Shown here: positions 4,580 through 10,912 of the stretch, in pieces
How positions within the stretch are numbered: the stretch's first letter is position 1
Layout of the letters: each line of letters begins with the position of its first letter
Origin: CAZFHL01 sp964519145
GTDB taxonomy: Bacteria > Patescibacteriota > Minisyncoccia > Phycocordibacterales > WO2-35-19
Assembly (NCBI GenBank): GCA_964519145.1
Contig: CAZFHL010000021.1
Coordinates: forward strand, 1-10,971
Direction of reading: 5' to 3'
DNA length: 10,971 bases
The notes under the pieces: model-generated
The model's database searches: none
The model's input: only the letters and a program-made list of their open reading frames with translations
What the model was told of the DNA's origin: nothing
Position numbers and translations under genes: made by a program

Positions 4580-6085
4580 ATGAATAATCAATATCGGATA
4601 GGTGTTTTTATCAAAAATCTTCGCGAGAAGAGAGGTTTGACTCAAAAAGAGTTTGCAAAAAGATTGCACACTTCACAAAGTGCGGTGGCTAGAATGGAGG
4701 CAGGGCATCAAAATTTTTCTTCTCAAGAAATAGAAAAAATAAGTGAAGCTTTGGATAAAAAAATAATATCAATAGATGAGAGTATTGATTTTAAGATAGA
4801 GGGAGGGCATAGATTACACGGAAGCATAGATACAAATCCATCAAAAAATGGAGCTTTAGGTTTAATTTGTGCATCTATCTTAAATAAGTCAAAAACTACA
4901 TTGCATTGTATTCCAAGAATAGAAGAAGTTTTTAGATTGCTCGAAGTCTTGAAAAGTATAGGATTTTCTTGTGTTTGGACTTTAAATCAAACTATTGAAA
5001 TAACTCCACCTAAAAAAATATATATAAATAATATAAACAATAAATCAGCAAATAGAATTCGCTCTATTTTGATGATGATAGGAGCTTTAATTCATAGAGA
5101 GAGAAAATTTAAAATACCCCATGCTGGGGGTTGTAAAATGGGGGAAAGAACAATAGAAGCCCATAGACACGCTCTGTCTTTGATAGGGGTTTCTATCAAG
5201 ACTTCAGATAAATTTTATGAGATCAATGTAAATAAATTGATGCCATCTAATATTGTAATGTATGAGTCTAGTGACACTGCTACAGAAAATATACTAATTG
5301 CATCGGCTTTGATAGAAGGTATTACAAAAATAGAATTTGCTAGTCCAAATTATCAAGTACAAGATGTCTGTTTTTTCTTAGAAAAATGCGGAGTAAAAAT
5401 TGAAGGCATAGGCACAACGACACTCATGGTGCATGGTATAAAAGAGATAAATAAAAATATAGAATATTATAATAGTGAAGATCCTATAGAGTCTATGATG
5501 TTTATTTCTGCCTGTATAACAACAAATTCTAATTTGTTGGTAAAAAGATGTCCTATAGATTTTCTAAAATTAGAATTATTAAAACTTCAAAAAATGGGTT
5601 TGAAATATAATCTGAGTAAAGAATACCTATCTTTTAATGGTAAGACTAAACTGGTTGATATAAAAATATTTCAATCAAAACTCACTGCTTTAAATGATAA
5701 GATTCACGCTCAACCATACCCTGGGATAAATTCAGATAATTTGCCATTTTTTGTACCAATTGCAACACAGACAGAAGGACAGACTCTTATTCATGATTGG
5801 ATGTGGGAAAATAGGGCTATATATTTTACAGAGATAAATAGACTGGGCGCATCTGTTGTTTTGGCTGATCCTCATAGAGTTTTTATAAGTGGTAAAACAA
5901 ATTTATTTGGAGCTCAAATTGTTTGCCCTCCCGCTTTACGCCCAGCAATGATAATATTAATAGCAATGCTTTCTGCAAAAGGCACTTCTATATTAAGGAA
6001 TGTTTATTCAATATTGAGAGGCTATGAAGATGTGGCTATAAGATTAAATAGAATTGGAGCCAAAATAGAAGTTTTAAAAAATTAA
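4580..6085 (+). CDS. murA: XRE-type HTH fused to UDP-GlcNAc 1-carboxyvinyltransferase (MurA)
   Basis: A 501-residue two-domain protein, about 80 residues longer than typical MurA (near 420). Residues 6-66 form an XRE/Cro-type helix-turn-helix: LREKRGLTQKEFAKRL (14-29) and the recognition-helix segment TSQSAVARMEAG (31-42). From about 71 on it is MurA, which transfers enolpyruvate from PEP to UDP-GlcNAc, the committed step of peptidoglycan synthesis and the fosfomycin target. By alignment from memory with E. coli MurA, the key residues are present: Lys89-Asn90 (K22/N23), Cys185 in HAGGCKMGER (C115), Arg190 (R120), Asp301 (D305) and Arg454 (R397). RGYEDVAIRLNRIGAKI closes the domain. It therefore looks both catalytic and DNA-binding. 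It begins inside a perfect palindrome that is a candidate operator for its own HTH. The stop codon directly abuts the murD ATG. Confidence 0.93.
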   Translation: MNNQYRIGVFIKNLREKRGLTQKEFAKRLHTSQSAVARMEAGHQNFSSQEIEKISEALDKKIISIDESIDFKIEGGHRLHGSIDTNPSKNGALGLICASILNKSKTTLHCIPRIEEVFRLLEVLKSIGFSCVWTLNQTIEITPPKKIYINNINNKSANRIRSILMMIGALIHRERKFKIPHAGGCKMGERTIEAHRHALSLIGVSIKTSDKFYEINVNKLMPSNIVMYESSDTATENILIASALIEGITKIEFASPNYQVQDVCFFLEKCGVKIEGIGTTTLMVHGIKEINKNIEYYNSEDPIESMMFISACITTNSNLLVKRCPIDFLKLELLKLQKMGLKYNLSKEYLSFNGKTKLVDIKIFQSKLTALNDKIHAQPYPGINSDNLPFFVPIATQTEGQTLIHDWMWENRAIYFTEINRLGASVVLADPHRVFISGKTNLFGAQIVCPPALRPAMIILIAMLSAKGTSILRNVYSILRGYEDVAIRLNRIGAKIEVLKN

Positions 6086-7522
6086 ATGGAATTAAACAAT
6101 AAAAAAGTTTTAATGATGGGTTTGGGACTGCTTGGTGGTGGTGTTGCTACTGCGCGTTTTTTGGTAGAGCAAGGAGCTGTATTGACTATTACTGATATGA
6201 AGTCAGAGGAACAATTAAAAAATTCTATTGAAAATTTGAAAGATATTAAATCTAAAATAAATTTTGTTTTAGGCGAACATAGGGAGAGTGATTTTTTGGA
6301 TAATGAGATAATAGTATTAAATCCTGATGTTTCAATACATAATCAATTTGTAGAACTAGCTATTCAAAATGGAAAGATGATAGAAAATGAATTGACTTTG
6401 TTTTATAAATTTAATAAAGCTCAAAAAAATATTGCTATTACAGGTACTAGAGGTAAAACCACCACAGTAAATTGGACTTCTCATTTATTAAATACTTCAA
6501 AAACAAAGTCTATTGTGGTTGGCAATTCCCCAGACAGCACTTTTTTGGGGAGCTTTCATAAATATAATTTAAATGATTTTGTTGTACTTGAAGAACCATC
6601 TTTTCAATTAGAAGTTTTAGGAAATTCTAATTTTTCTTCTAAAATAGCTATGATAACTAATTTATATAGAGACCATATAAATAGACATAAAAATATGGAA
6701 GAATATGCACTAGCTAAAGCAAATATATTTAAAAATCAAACAGAAAATGATTTTTTAATTTTGAACAAAGACAATGATTGGACTACATTTTTCTTAAATT
6801 TAAAACCAAAATCTAAAATATTTTTTGTATCTACATTTTTTACAGATATTGAAAATGGCATTTTTTTGGATTTAAATTTAGATATTATTTTTGTAGAGAA
6901 TAAAGAAAAAACTATTTTATTTAATGCTAAAGATTTTATTTTAGATTGGGGCAAACACAATCTGTATAATCTGATGTTTGCTGTATTAAATGCTATTTTA
7001 TGTAAGATTAAAATTTCAGAAATAAAAGAAAATATTAAAACTTTGCCTCAGATTAAATTTAGACAAGAAAAGATTTTTGAGTATAAAAATATTGTTATTT
7101 ATAATGATACAACAGCAACTTCACCAGATGGGGCAATGGCTGCTTTGGATAGATTTTCTCAAAATACAAATAATTTAATCTTAATAACAGGTGGTACAGA
7201 TAGGGAATTAGATTTCAAAGATTATACATATTATCTAAAAACAAAATTTAATTTATCAAACCTTATACTTTTATCTGGTAGTGCCACTTTAAAAATAAAA
7301 GAAGAATTAAATTTAGAAAGATATAATGAGTTCGATAATTTAAATGATTGTGTAAATTTTTCACTATCTTTGATAAATAAAGACGAAAAGAATATTATAT
7401 TGTTTTCTCCAGCATCAAAAAGCTTTGAAAAATTTAAAAATGAATACGATAGAGGTGAACAGTTTAATAATATAATTTTAAATTTAGATATAGCTAAAAA
7501 AATAAATTATGATAATCTATAA
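6086..7522 (+). CDS. murD: UDP-N-acetylmuramoyl-L-alanine--D-glutamate ligase MurD
   Basis: A cytoplasmic Mur ligase that adds D-Glu to UDP-MurNAc-L-Ala with ATP. The 478 residues are a little longer than the usual 440-450. The N-terminal Rossmann domain has VLMMGLGLLGGGVA (8-21). The ATP loop is GTRGKTTT (120-127), with Arg where MurD usually has Asn. The centre holds EEPSFQLE (169-176, matching the family's SSFQLE), NLYRDHINRH (192-201) and Lys211, at the position of the carbamylated lysine. HNLYN (291-295) is the conserved HN motif. The C-terminal domain has NDTTATSPDGAMAAL (340-354), ITGGTDRELDF (367-377) and SPASKSFEKF (441-450), then RGEQF (456-460), which is typical of MurD rather than MurE or MurF. 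It starts immediately after the murA stop with no SD, so translation is probably coupled. Confidence 0.92.
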   Translation: MELNNKKVLMMGLGLLGGGVATARFLVEQGAVLTITDMKSEEQLKNSIENLKDIKSKINFVLGEHRESDFLDNEIIVLNPDVSIHNQFVELAIQNGKMIENELTLFYKFNKAQKNIAITGTRGKTTTVNWTSHLLNTSKTKSIVVGNSPDSTFLGSFHKYNLNDFVVLEEPSFQLEVLGNSNFSSKIAMITNLYRDHINRHKNMEEYALAKANIFKNQTENDFLILNKDNDWTTFFLNLKPKSKIFFVSTFFTDIENGIFLDLNLDIIFVENKEKTILFNAKDFILDWGKHNLYNLMFAVLNAILCKIKISEIKENIKTLPQIKFRQEKIFEYKNIVIYNDTTATSPDGAMAALDRFSQNTNNLILITGGTDRELDFKDYTYYLKTKFNLSNLILLSGSATLKIKEELNLERYNEFDNLNDCVNFSLSLINKDEKNIILFSPASKSFEKFKNEYDRGEQFNNIILNLDIAKKINYDNL

Positions 7523-7525
7523 AAT

Positions 7526-8365
7526 ATGTCAAAATTTTCTTTTTTAAACGGAAAAATTGTCCCAAATGAAGATGCAAAAGTTTCTATTTTTGATGTAGGT
7601 ATTTTGCGAGGTTTTGGTATATATGAAGGTATAACATGTATAAATGGAAAACCTTTTAGATTTGAAGATCATTGGAATAGGTTTGTATCTGGTGCGCATA
7701 CACTAGGGTTAAATATTCCTATAACAGAAGAGAGTGCCTCGAAAAAAATAAAAGAGCTAATCGAGAAAAATAATTTTTCAAATGTGAGGTCAAATATAAG
7801 ATTTATTTTAACAGGGGGCAATACTACTGATGGTTTAAATTTTCAATTTGAAGAACCTACTTTTTATATGATTTCTGAAGAATGGCAATCTTTACCGATA
7901 GATTTGTATACAAATGGTGGCAAACTCATCACTTACAATTTTATGAGAGATTTGCCAGAATATAAAACTACAAATTATATAAGAGCTGTAAATTTGCAGC
8001 CATTTAAAAGAGATGAAAACGCAATAGAAGTACTTTATGTTTCAGACGGCAATGTTTTAGAATGCGCTACATCAAATATTTTTATAATAAAGAATAAAAA
8101 GATTATCACTCCAGCTGAAAATATTTTAAAGGGTATAACAAGAAAAGTAGTAATTGAATTGGCTTCTCAAAATTATGAAATTGAAGAGAGATTTATAAGA
8201 GAAGAAGAATTAAAAAATGCAGATGAAGTCTTTATAACTTCTTCTTTTAAAGATTTATTGCCAATAGTGAAAATAGATGATTTTGATGTGAGTGATGGAC
8301 AAGTTGGACCAATTACTAAAGATTTGATGAATAAATTTAAGGCTAATTTATATTCTTCAATATAA
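7526..8365 (+). CDS. PLP-dependent class IV aminotransferase (BCAT/D-amino acid aminotransferase family)
   Basis: A 279-residue fold-type IV PLP enzyme of normal length. The N-terminal motif VSIFDVGILRGFGIYEG (19-35) matches the family's D-x-G-x-x-x-G-x-G-x-Y-E pattern. HWNRF (49-53) follows. YKTTNYIRAV (146-155) contains Lys147, the expected Schiff-base lysine. SDGNVLECATSNIF (173-186) holds the conserved Glu179 and Thr/Ser-Asn phosphate-side segment, and ITPAENILKGITR (194-206) the PLP phosphate loop. The family covers branched-chain, D-amino acid and aminodeoxychorismate enzymes. It is the last gene of the murA-murD operon, 3 nt after murD, and MurD consumes D-Glu. A D-amino acid aminotransferase making D-Glu (or D-Ala) is therefore the favoured guess, but sequence alone does not exclude branched-chain activity. 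There is no SD. The stop codon lies in the terminator stem. Confidence 0.88.
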   Translation: MSKFSFLNGKIVPNEDAKVSIFDVGILRGFGIYEGITCINGKPFRFEDHWNRFVSGAHTLGLNIPITEESASKKIKELIEKNNFSNVRSNIRFILTGGNTTDGLNFQFEEPTFYMISEEWQSLPIDLYTNGGKLITYNFMRDLPEYKTTNYIRAVNLQPFKRDENAIEVLYVSDGNVLECATSNIFIIKNKKIITPAENILKGITRKVVIELASQNYEIEERFIREEELKNADEVFITSSFKDLLPIVKIDDFDVSDGQVGPITKDLMNKFKANLYSSI

Positions 8366-8380
8366 ATTGCTATTTTTTTA
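8345..8380 (+). terminator. Terminator of the murA-murD-aminotransferase operon, overlapping the stop codon
   Basis: A perfect 10-bp stem, AATTTATATT (8345-8354) with complement 8359-8368, and a CTTC loop are followed by GC and a run of seven T (8373-8379). The TAA stop (8363-8365) is inside the 3' arm. The stem is all A/T, so strength is uncertain, but geometry and T run are good. Confidence 0.75.
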
Positions 8381-8423
8381 TTTTGTGATACCATCAAAAC
8401 TGTAAATAATTAAATATTATACA

Positions 8424-8429
8424 GATAAT
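8424..8429 (+). promoter_or_regulatory. Possible -10 box for rpmG
   Basis: GATAAT lies 8 nt before the rpmG ATG, which would give a leader of only 1-2 nt and no SD. The -35 region is poor. TATTAT at 8415-8420 is an alternative -10. Confidence 0.35.
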
Positions 8430-8437
8430 TTATAGAC

Positions 8438-8593
8438 ATGAGTCAAGATCAACTTATAAAATTGGTAAATAAAGATACAAAAGAGGTGTATTGGACGCGC
8501 AAAAATAAAAGAAAAGTTGAGCGTAAAATAGAGCTTAAAAAATACAGCAAAAAACTCAGAAAAAGGGTTGTTTTTAAAGAGGCAAAGAAATAA
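8438..8593 (+). CDS. rpmG: 50S ribosomal protein bL33
   Basis: A 51-residue basic protein of the large ribosomal subunit, located near the E site. The recognisable core reads KNKRKVERKIELKKY (22-36) followed by RVVFKEAKK (43-51), matching the family pattern KNKR...E.LELKKF...R.HV.YKEAK of E. coli bL33. It has no cysteines, so it is of the zinc-independent (C-minus) type. Length is normal for the family (49-55). ATG at 8438 gives the expected N-terminus, and no SD precedes it. A strong hairpin terminator follows 13 nt after the stop, and tRNA-Trp lies just beyond. The gene stands alone, as its neighbours have separate signals. Confidence 0.9.
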   Translation: MSQDQLIKLVNKDTKEVYWTRKNKRKVERKIELKKYSKKLRKRVVFKEAKK

Positions 8594-8606
8594 AAGTTAT
8601 GAAATC

Positions 8607-8640
8607 AAAATTAGCTCAAAAGAGCTAATTTTGTTATTAT
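8607..8640 (+). terminator. Rho-independent terminator after rpmG
   Basis: A perfect 11-bp stem AAAATTAGCTC (8607-8617) with complement 8622-8632 and an AAAA loop runs into TTTTGTTATTAT. It separates rpmG from the tRNA gene. Confidence 0.85.
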
Positions 8641-8643
8641 AAT
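8638..8643 (+). promoter_or_regulatory. -10 box for tRNA-Trp
   Basis: A consensus TATAAT ends 7 nt before the first base of the mature tRNA (8651), so the primary transcript would begin at or very near the mature 5' end. No clear -35 is visible; that region overlaps the rpmG terminator loop. Confidence 0.55.
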
Positions 8644-8650
8644 GTGATAA

Positions 8651-8721
8651 GGGTCTATAGTTCAGTGGTAGAATAGCGGTCTCCAAAACCGTTGACCGAG
8701 GTTCGAATCCTCGTGGACCCG
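8651..8721 (+). tRNA. trnW: tRNA-Trp (anticodon CCA)
   Basis: A full cloverleaf can be drawn. The acceptor stem is 8651-8657 with 8714-8720 (one T-G wobble). The D stem is 8660-8663 with 8671-8674. The anticodon stem is 8676-8680 with 8688-8692 and has loop CTCCAAA, placing anticodon CCA at 8683-8685. The variable loop has 4 nt, and the T stem is 8697-8701 with 8709-8713 and loop TTCGAAT. The discriminator is G (8721), as in bacterial tRNA-Trp. The 3' CCA is not encoded (CAC follows), so a nucleotidyltransferase must add it. A membrane protein gene starts only 5 nt downstream, implying co-transcription. Confidence 0.97.
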
Positions 8722-8726
8722 CACAT

Positions 8727-9245
8727 ATGAATCAGGTAATTGCACAAAGTATCGGGTTCCTAGCTCTATTATTTGTCATCCTTTCATTCCAAAAGAAAGA
8801 ACGTACCCAGCTACTGATTATCATGTTAGTAGGTCTTTTGCTGTTTGTGGTACATTTCTCTATGCTTTCGGCGTGGACCGGAGCACTCATGAACCTAGTC
8901 GAGGCTGGAGTCGTGCTCATTTCATACAAAAGAGAAACAGCCGCTTGGGCACAAAAGCGCTTTTGGCCCTATCTTTTTACTGGAACCTATATTCTCGCTG
9001 GCCTGCTCACTTTTAACAGTTCACCTGATATTCTGCCGATTGTTGCTCAAGTCTTTGGCGCAATCGCTGTATGGCAGAAAAACCCACGACTCATAAGATT
9101 TTTGATGTTACTTCCTCGCCCACTCTGGTTTATTTATAACCTGATTGTTGGTTCGTACGCTGGAATGGTAACCGAGGTGCTCATACTAATTTCCGTACTC
9201 ACAAGTATTATTCGATTCGATGTACTACGTCGTCCTAAAAAGTAA
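8727..9245 (+). CDS. YgjV-family inner membrane protein
   Basis: A 172-residue protein with about six membrane segments. The N-terminus (AQSIGFLALLFVILSFQKKER) lines up with E. coli YgjV (AQGVGVIAFLIGITTF...RDER), and the C-terminal part WFIYNLIVGSYAGMVTEVLI (about 133-152) matches the YgjV pattern W.IHNFWAGSIGGTMIEGSFLL. The family has no established function that I know of. The match supports ATG 8727 as the true start although there is no SD and only 5 nt separate it from the tRNA. Translation would follow tRNA 3'-end processing, leaving a nearly leaderless message. Composition (47% G+C in one sampled line) is well above the mur cluster. No confident terminator follows. Confidence 0.82.
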   Translation: MNQVIAQSIGFLALLFVILSFQKKERTQLLIIMLVGLLLFVVHFSMLSAWTGALMNLVEAGVVLISYKRETAAWAQKRFWPYLFTGTYILAGLLTFNSSPDILPIVAQVFGAIAVWQKNPRLIRFLMLLPRPLWFIYNLIVGSYAGMVTEVLILISVLTSIIRFDVLRRPKK

Positions 9246-9336
9246 GTGCGGCTTTCAGCTCTATTATTTAAAACGAAAGCAAGACTCTAGTATATGGAAA
9301 TGATCGACTATACAACCTAGCAAAACCGTGTTTTTG

Positions 9337-9345
9337 TGTTAGTAT
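9337..9345 (+). promoter_or_regulatory. Possible extended -10 for the ABC-F gene
   Basis: TGTTAGTAT (TGn plus TAGTAT at 9340-9345) lies 9 nt before the ATG at 9355, giving a leader of about 2-3 nt. No SD precedes the start. Confidence 0.4.
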
Positions 9346-9354
9346 CGGCAGTAT

Positions 9355-10869
9355 ATGATGACTTTGAAGAAAGTAGCCTTTTGGTACGACGAAGACCACC
9401 CTCTGTTTGAGGATGTTTCTTTTAAAATAGTGAAAAATGATCGCCTCGTGATCGTAGGTGAAAACGGCGCTGGTAAATCGACGTTGTTGAAAATCATCGC
9501 CGGCTTGATCGAACCAGAAGACGGCACCATCCATACCGACCCAGGAGTCCGCATGCTGTATGTATTCCAAGAATTCGACGGACACAATGAATTGATCAAA
9601 GACTACATCAGCAAGCGAACAAAACATATCGGGGCCGCAATGGCGTGCGCCGCTCAGTTCGGATTTGATGCAAACCGCTACCCTGTAGATTCCACCTACT
9701 GCAAAAACTTGTCGGGAGGCCAACAGAAAGCACTCCAGCTGTCGTGTGCATTTGTCGAAGAACCATCAATTCTCCTACTCGACGAGCCCGAGAACCATCT
9801 GGACATTATCGCGCGACGTCAGCTGATAGAGCGTATTCGTAGTTTCTCGGGAGCGGTAGTACTGATCTCTCATGACCAGACAACTCTGACAACCGTTGTA
9901 AACCGCACAATCGAAATCATCGACCAAACCATGTTCCTCACAAACGGCGGTTATGACGAATACAAAATCGCGCGCCAACGCCGTGTAGAATCGGCAATAC
10001 GCGAGAAAAAAACCATGATCAAAAAAGCATCCGAGATGCAAGATGCAATGGTAATCATGCACCAAAAAGCGTTCCGTGGAAAAGCAACCGGGGATTATCG
10101 AGCACGCAAAGCCGAATTAGAAGAACTCAAAGAAGCGATCAAGACAGCAAAACCACCGAGTGGTGACCAAGCTAAAAAACTCGGAGGCAAAATCGCTGCC
10201 GAAGATCGCAGCGAGGGACGATTCATCTGGGAGGCTGACGAATTGCGCTATCGCTATGATGGTAGTACCGCAGATGCATTCCGGAGCGAAGACCTATCGA
10301 TCCGTTTTGGTGATCGCATCGGATTGATCGGCCGCAATGGTGCCGGCAAATCAACTCTGGTGAATACCATCACAGGCAAAATGGAACCAACCAACGGCAC
10401 ACAGCGATGGGCACCTGATGTTACCTGGGAAATATTCAACCAGCACATGCATCTACCCGAAGACGGCAATATCGTCGAAGTAGTCAAAGACGAATTGAAG
10501 TGCAGCGAAGAAGAGGCATTCCGTACACTAGGCCAAGCAAAACTATCCAACAAGATTTTGTCGAAATTAAAAGTCCGTGATCTATCAGGTGGTCAACGTA
10601 TGCGCTTGCGATTCGCACTAGCATTCGCTCGCCCACTGGATCTGATTATCCTCGACGAGCCGACAAATAATCTGGATGAGTCTACCCTAGAGATCTTGAA
10701 GAACCTCATCAATGATTTCCCTGGTGCAGTACTGATCATCAGCCACGACCGTGCATTCATGGAGCAATTGGAGCTACACAAATTCTGGTATATCACCGGC
10801 AATACCGTAAACGAAACATACCGCGATTTGTCAGACATTCTCAAAGAAATGGAAAAATCCCGCAGCTAA
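9355..10869 (+). CDS. ABC-F family ATPase (ribosome-associated, Uup/EttA-like)
   Basis: A 504-residue protein with two ABC ATPase domains on one chain and no membrane segments, the ABC-F layout; members act on the ribosome as translation factors or antibiotic-protection proteins. Domain 1 has Walker A GENGAGKS (35-42), signature LSGGQ (119-123), Walker B LLLDEPENHLD (140-150, Asp143/Glu144) and switch His173. The linker (about 205-285) is basic and helical, as expected for the tRNA-contacting segment. Domain 2 has GRNGAGKS (326-333), LSGGQ (410-414), IILDEPTNNLD (431-441) and His464. Domain 1 reads EPENHLD where ABC-F proteins usually have EPTNHLD. The subclass cannot be fixed here. ATG 9355 is the first start after an in-frame stop at 9340-9342; ATG 9358 is an alternative. 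G+C is much higher than in the mur cluster. Confidence 0.93.
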   Translation: MMTLKKVAFWYDEDHPLFEDVSFKIVKNDRLVIVGENGAGKSTLLKIIAGLIEPEDGTIHTDPGVRMLYVFQEFDGHNELIKDYISKRTKHIGAAMACAAQFGFDANRYPVDSTYCKNLSGGQQKALQLSCAFVEEPSILLLDEPENHLDIIARRQLIERIRSFSGAVVLISHDQTTLTTVVNRTIEIIDQTMFLTNGGYDEYKIARQRRVESAIREKKTMIKKASEMQDAMVIMHQKAFRGKATGDYRARKAELEELKEAIKTAKPPSGDQAKKLGGKIAAEDRSEGRFIWEADELRYRYDGSTADAFRSEDLSIRFGDRIGLIGRNGAGKSTLVNTITGKMEPTNGTQRWAPDVTWEIFNQHMHLPEDGNIVEVVKDELKCSEEEAFRTLGQAKLSNKILSKLKVRDLSGGQRMRLRFALAFARPLDLIILDEPTNNLDESTLEILKNLINDFPGAVLIISHDRAFMEQLELHKFWYITGNTVNETYRDLSDILKEMEKSRS

Positions 10870-10887
10870 TGCTGCGGGATTTGTTTT
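10855..10887 (+). terminator. Terminator of the ABC-F gene with the stop codon in its loop
   Basis: A 12-bp GC-rich stem (10855-10866 with 10871-10882) has loop TAAT, whose TAA (10867-10869) is the ABC-F stop codon. The last four codons form the 5' arm. TTTGTTTT follows. Confidence 0.9.
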
Positions 10888-10896
10888 ATAAAAACA

Positions 10897-10905
10897 TGAT
10901 ATAAT
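10897..10905 (+). promoter_or_regulatory. Extended -10 promoter for the gene at 10913, leaderless arrangement
   Basis: TGATATAAT is a perfect extended -10 and ends 7 nt before ATG 10913, so transcription should start at or next to the start codon. No SD is present. Confidence 0.6.
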
Positions 10906-10912
10906 AAGCTCT

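Larger units (their letters stand above)
4538..4587. repeat. Perfect 50-bp palindrome holding both the murB and murA start codons
   Basis: Bases 4538-4562 are the exact reverse complement of 4563-4587 (25 + 25, no spacer, no mismatch). Position 4537/4588 breaks the symmetry. It contains the first codons of murB (CAT at 4543-4545) and of the MurA fusion (ATG at 4580-4582), so both proteins begin Met-Asn. TATAAT occurs on both strands (4549-4554; complement at 4571-4576). The centre, ATATCATATATGATAT (4555-4570), recurs with one mismatch at 3221-3236. The likely role is a symmetric bidirectional promoter plus operator. Confidence 0.9.

Noticed and set aside
8651..8721. tRNA-Trp as an attachment site of an integrated element
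   Set aside because: No repeat of the tRNA 3' end, integrase or phage gene is visible in the window, and the AT-rich block lies on the 5' side rather than the usual 3' side.
9251..9280. GCTTTC/GAAAGC inverted repeat after the YgjV-like gene, as a terminator
   Set aside because: Only 6 bp with an 18-nt loop and no T run follows, so it is not convincing.
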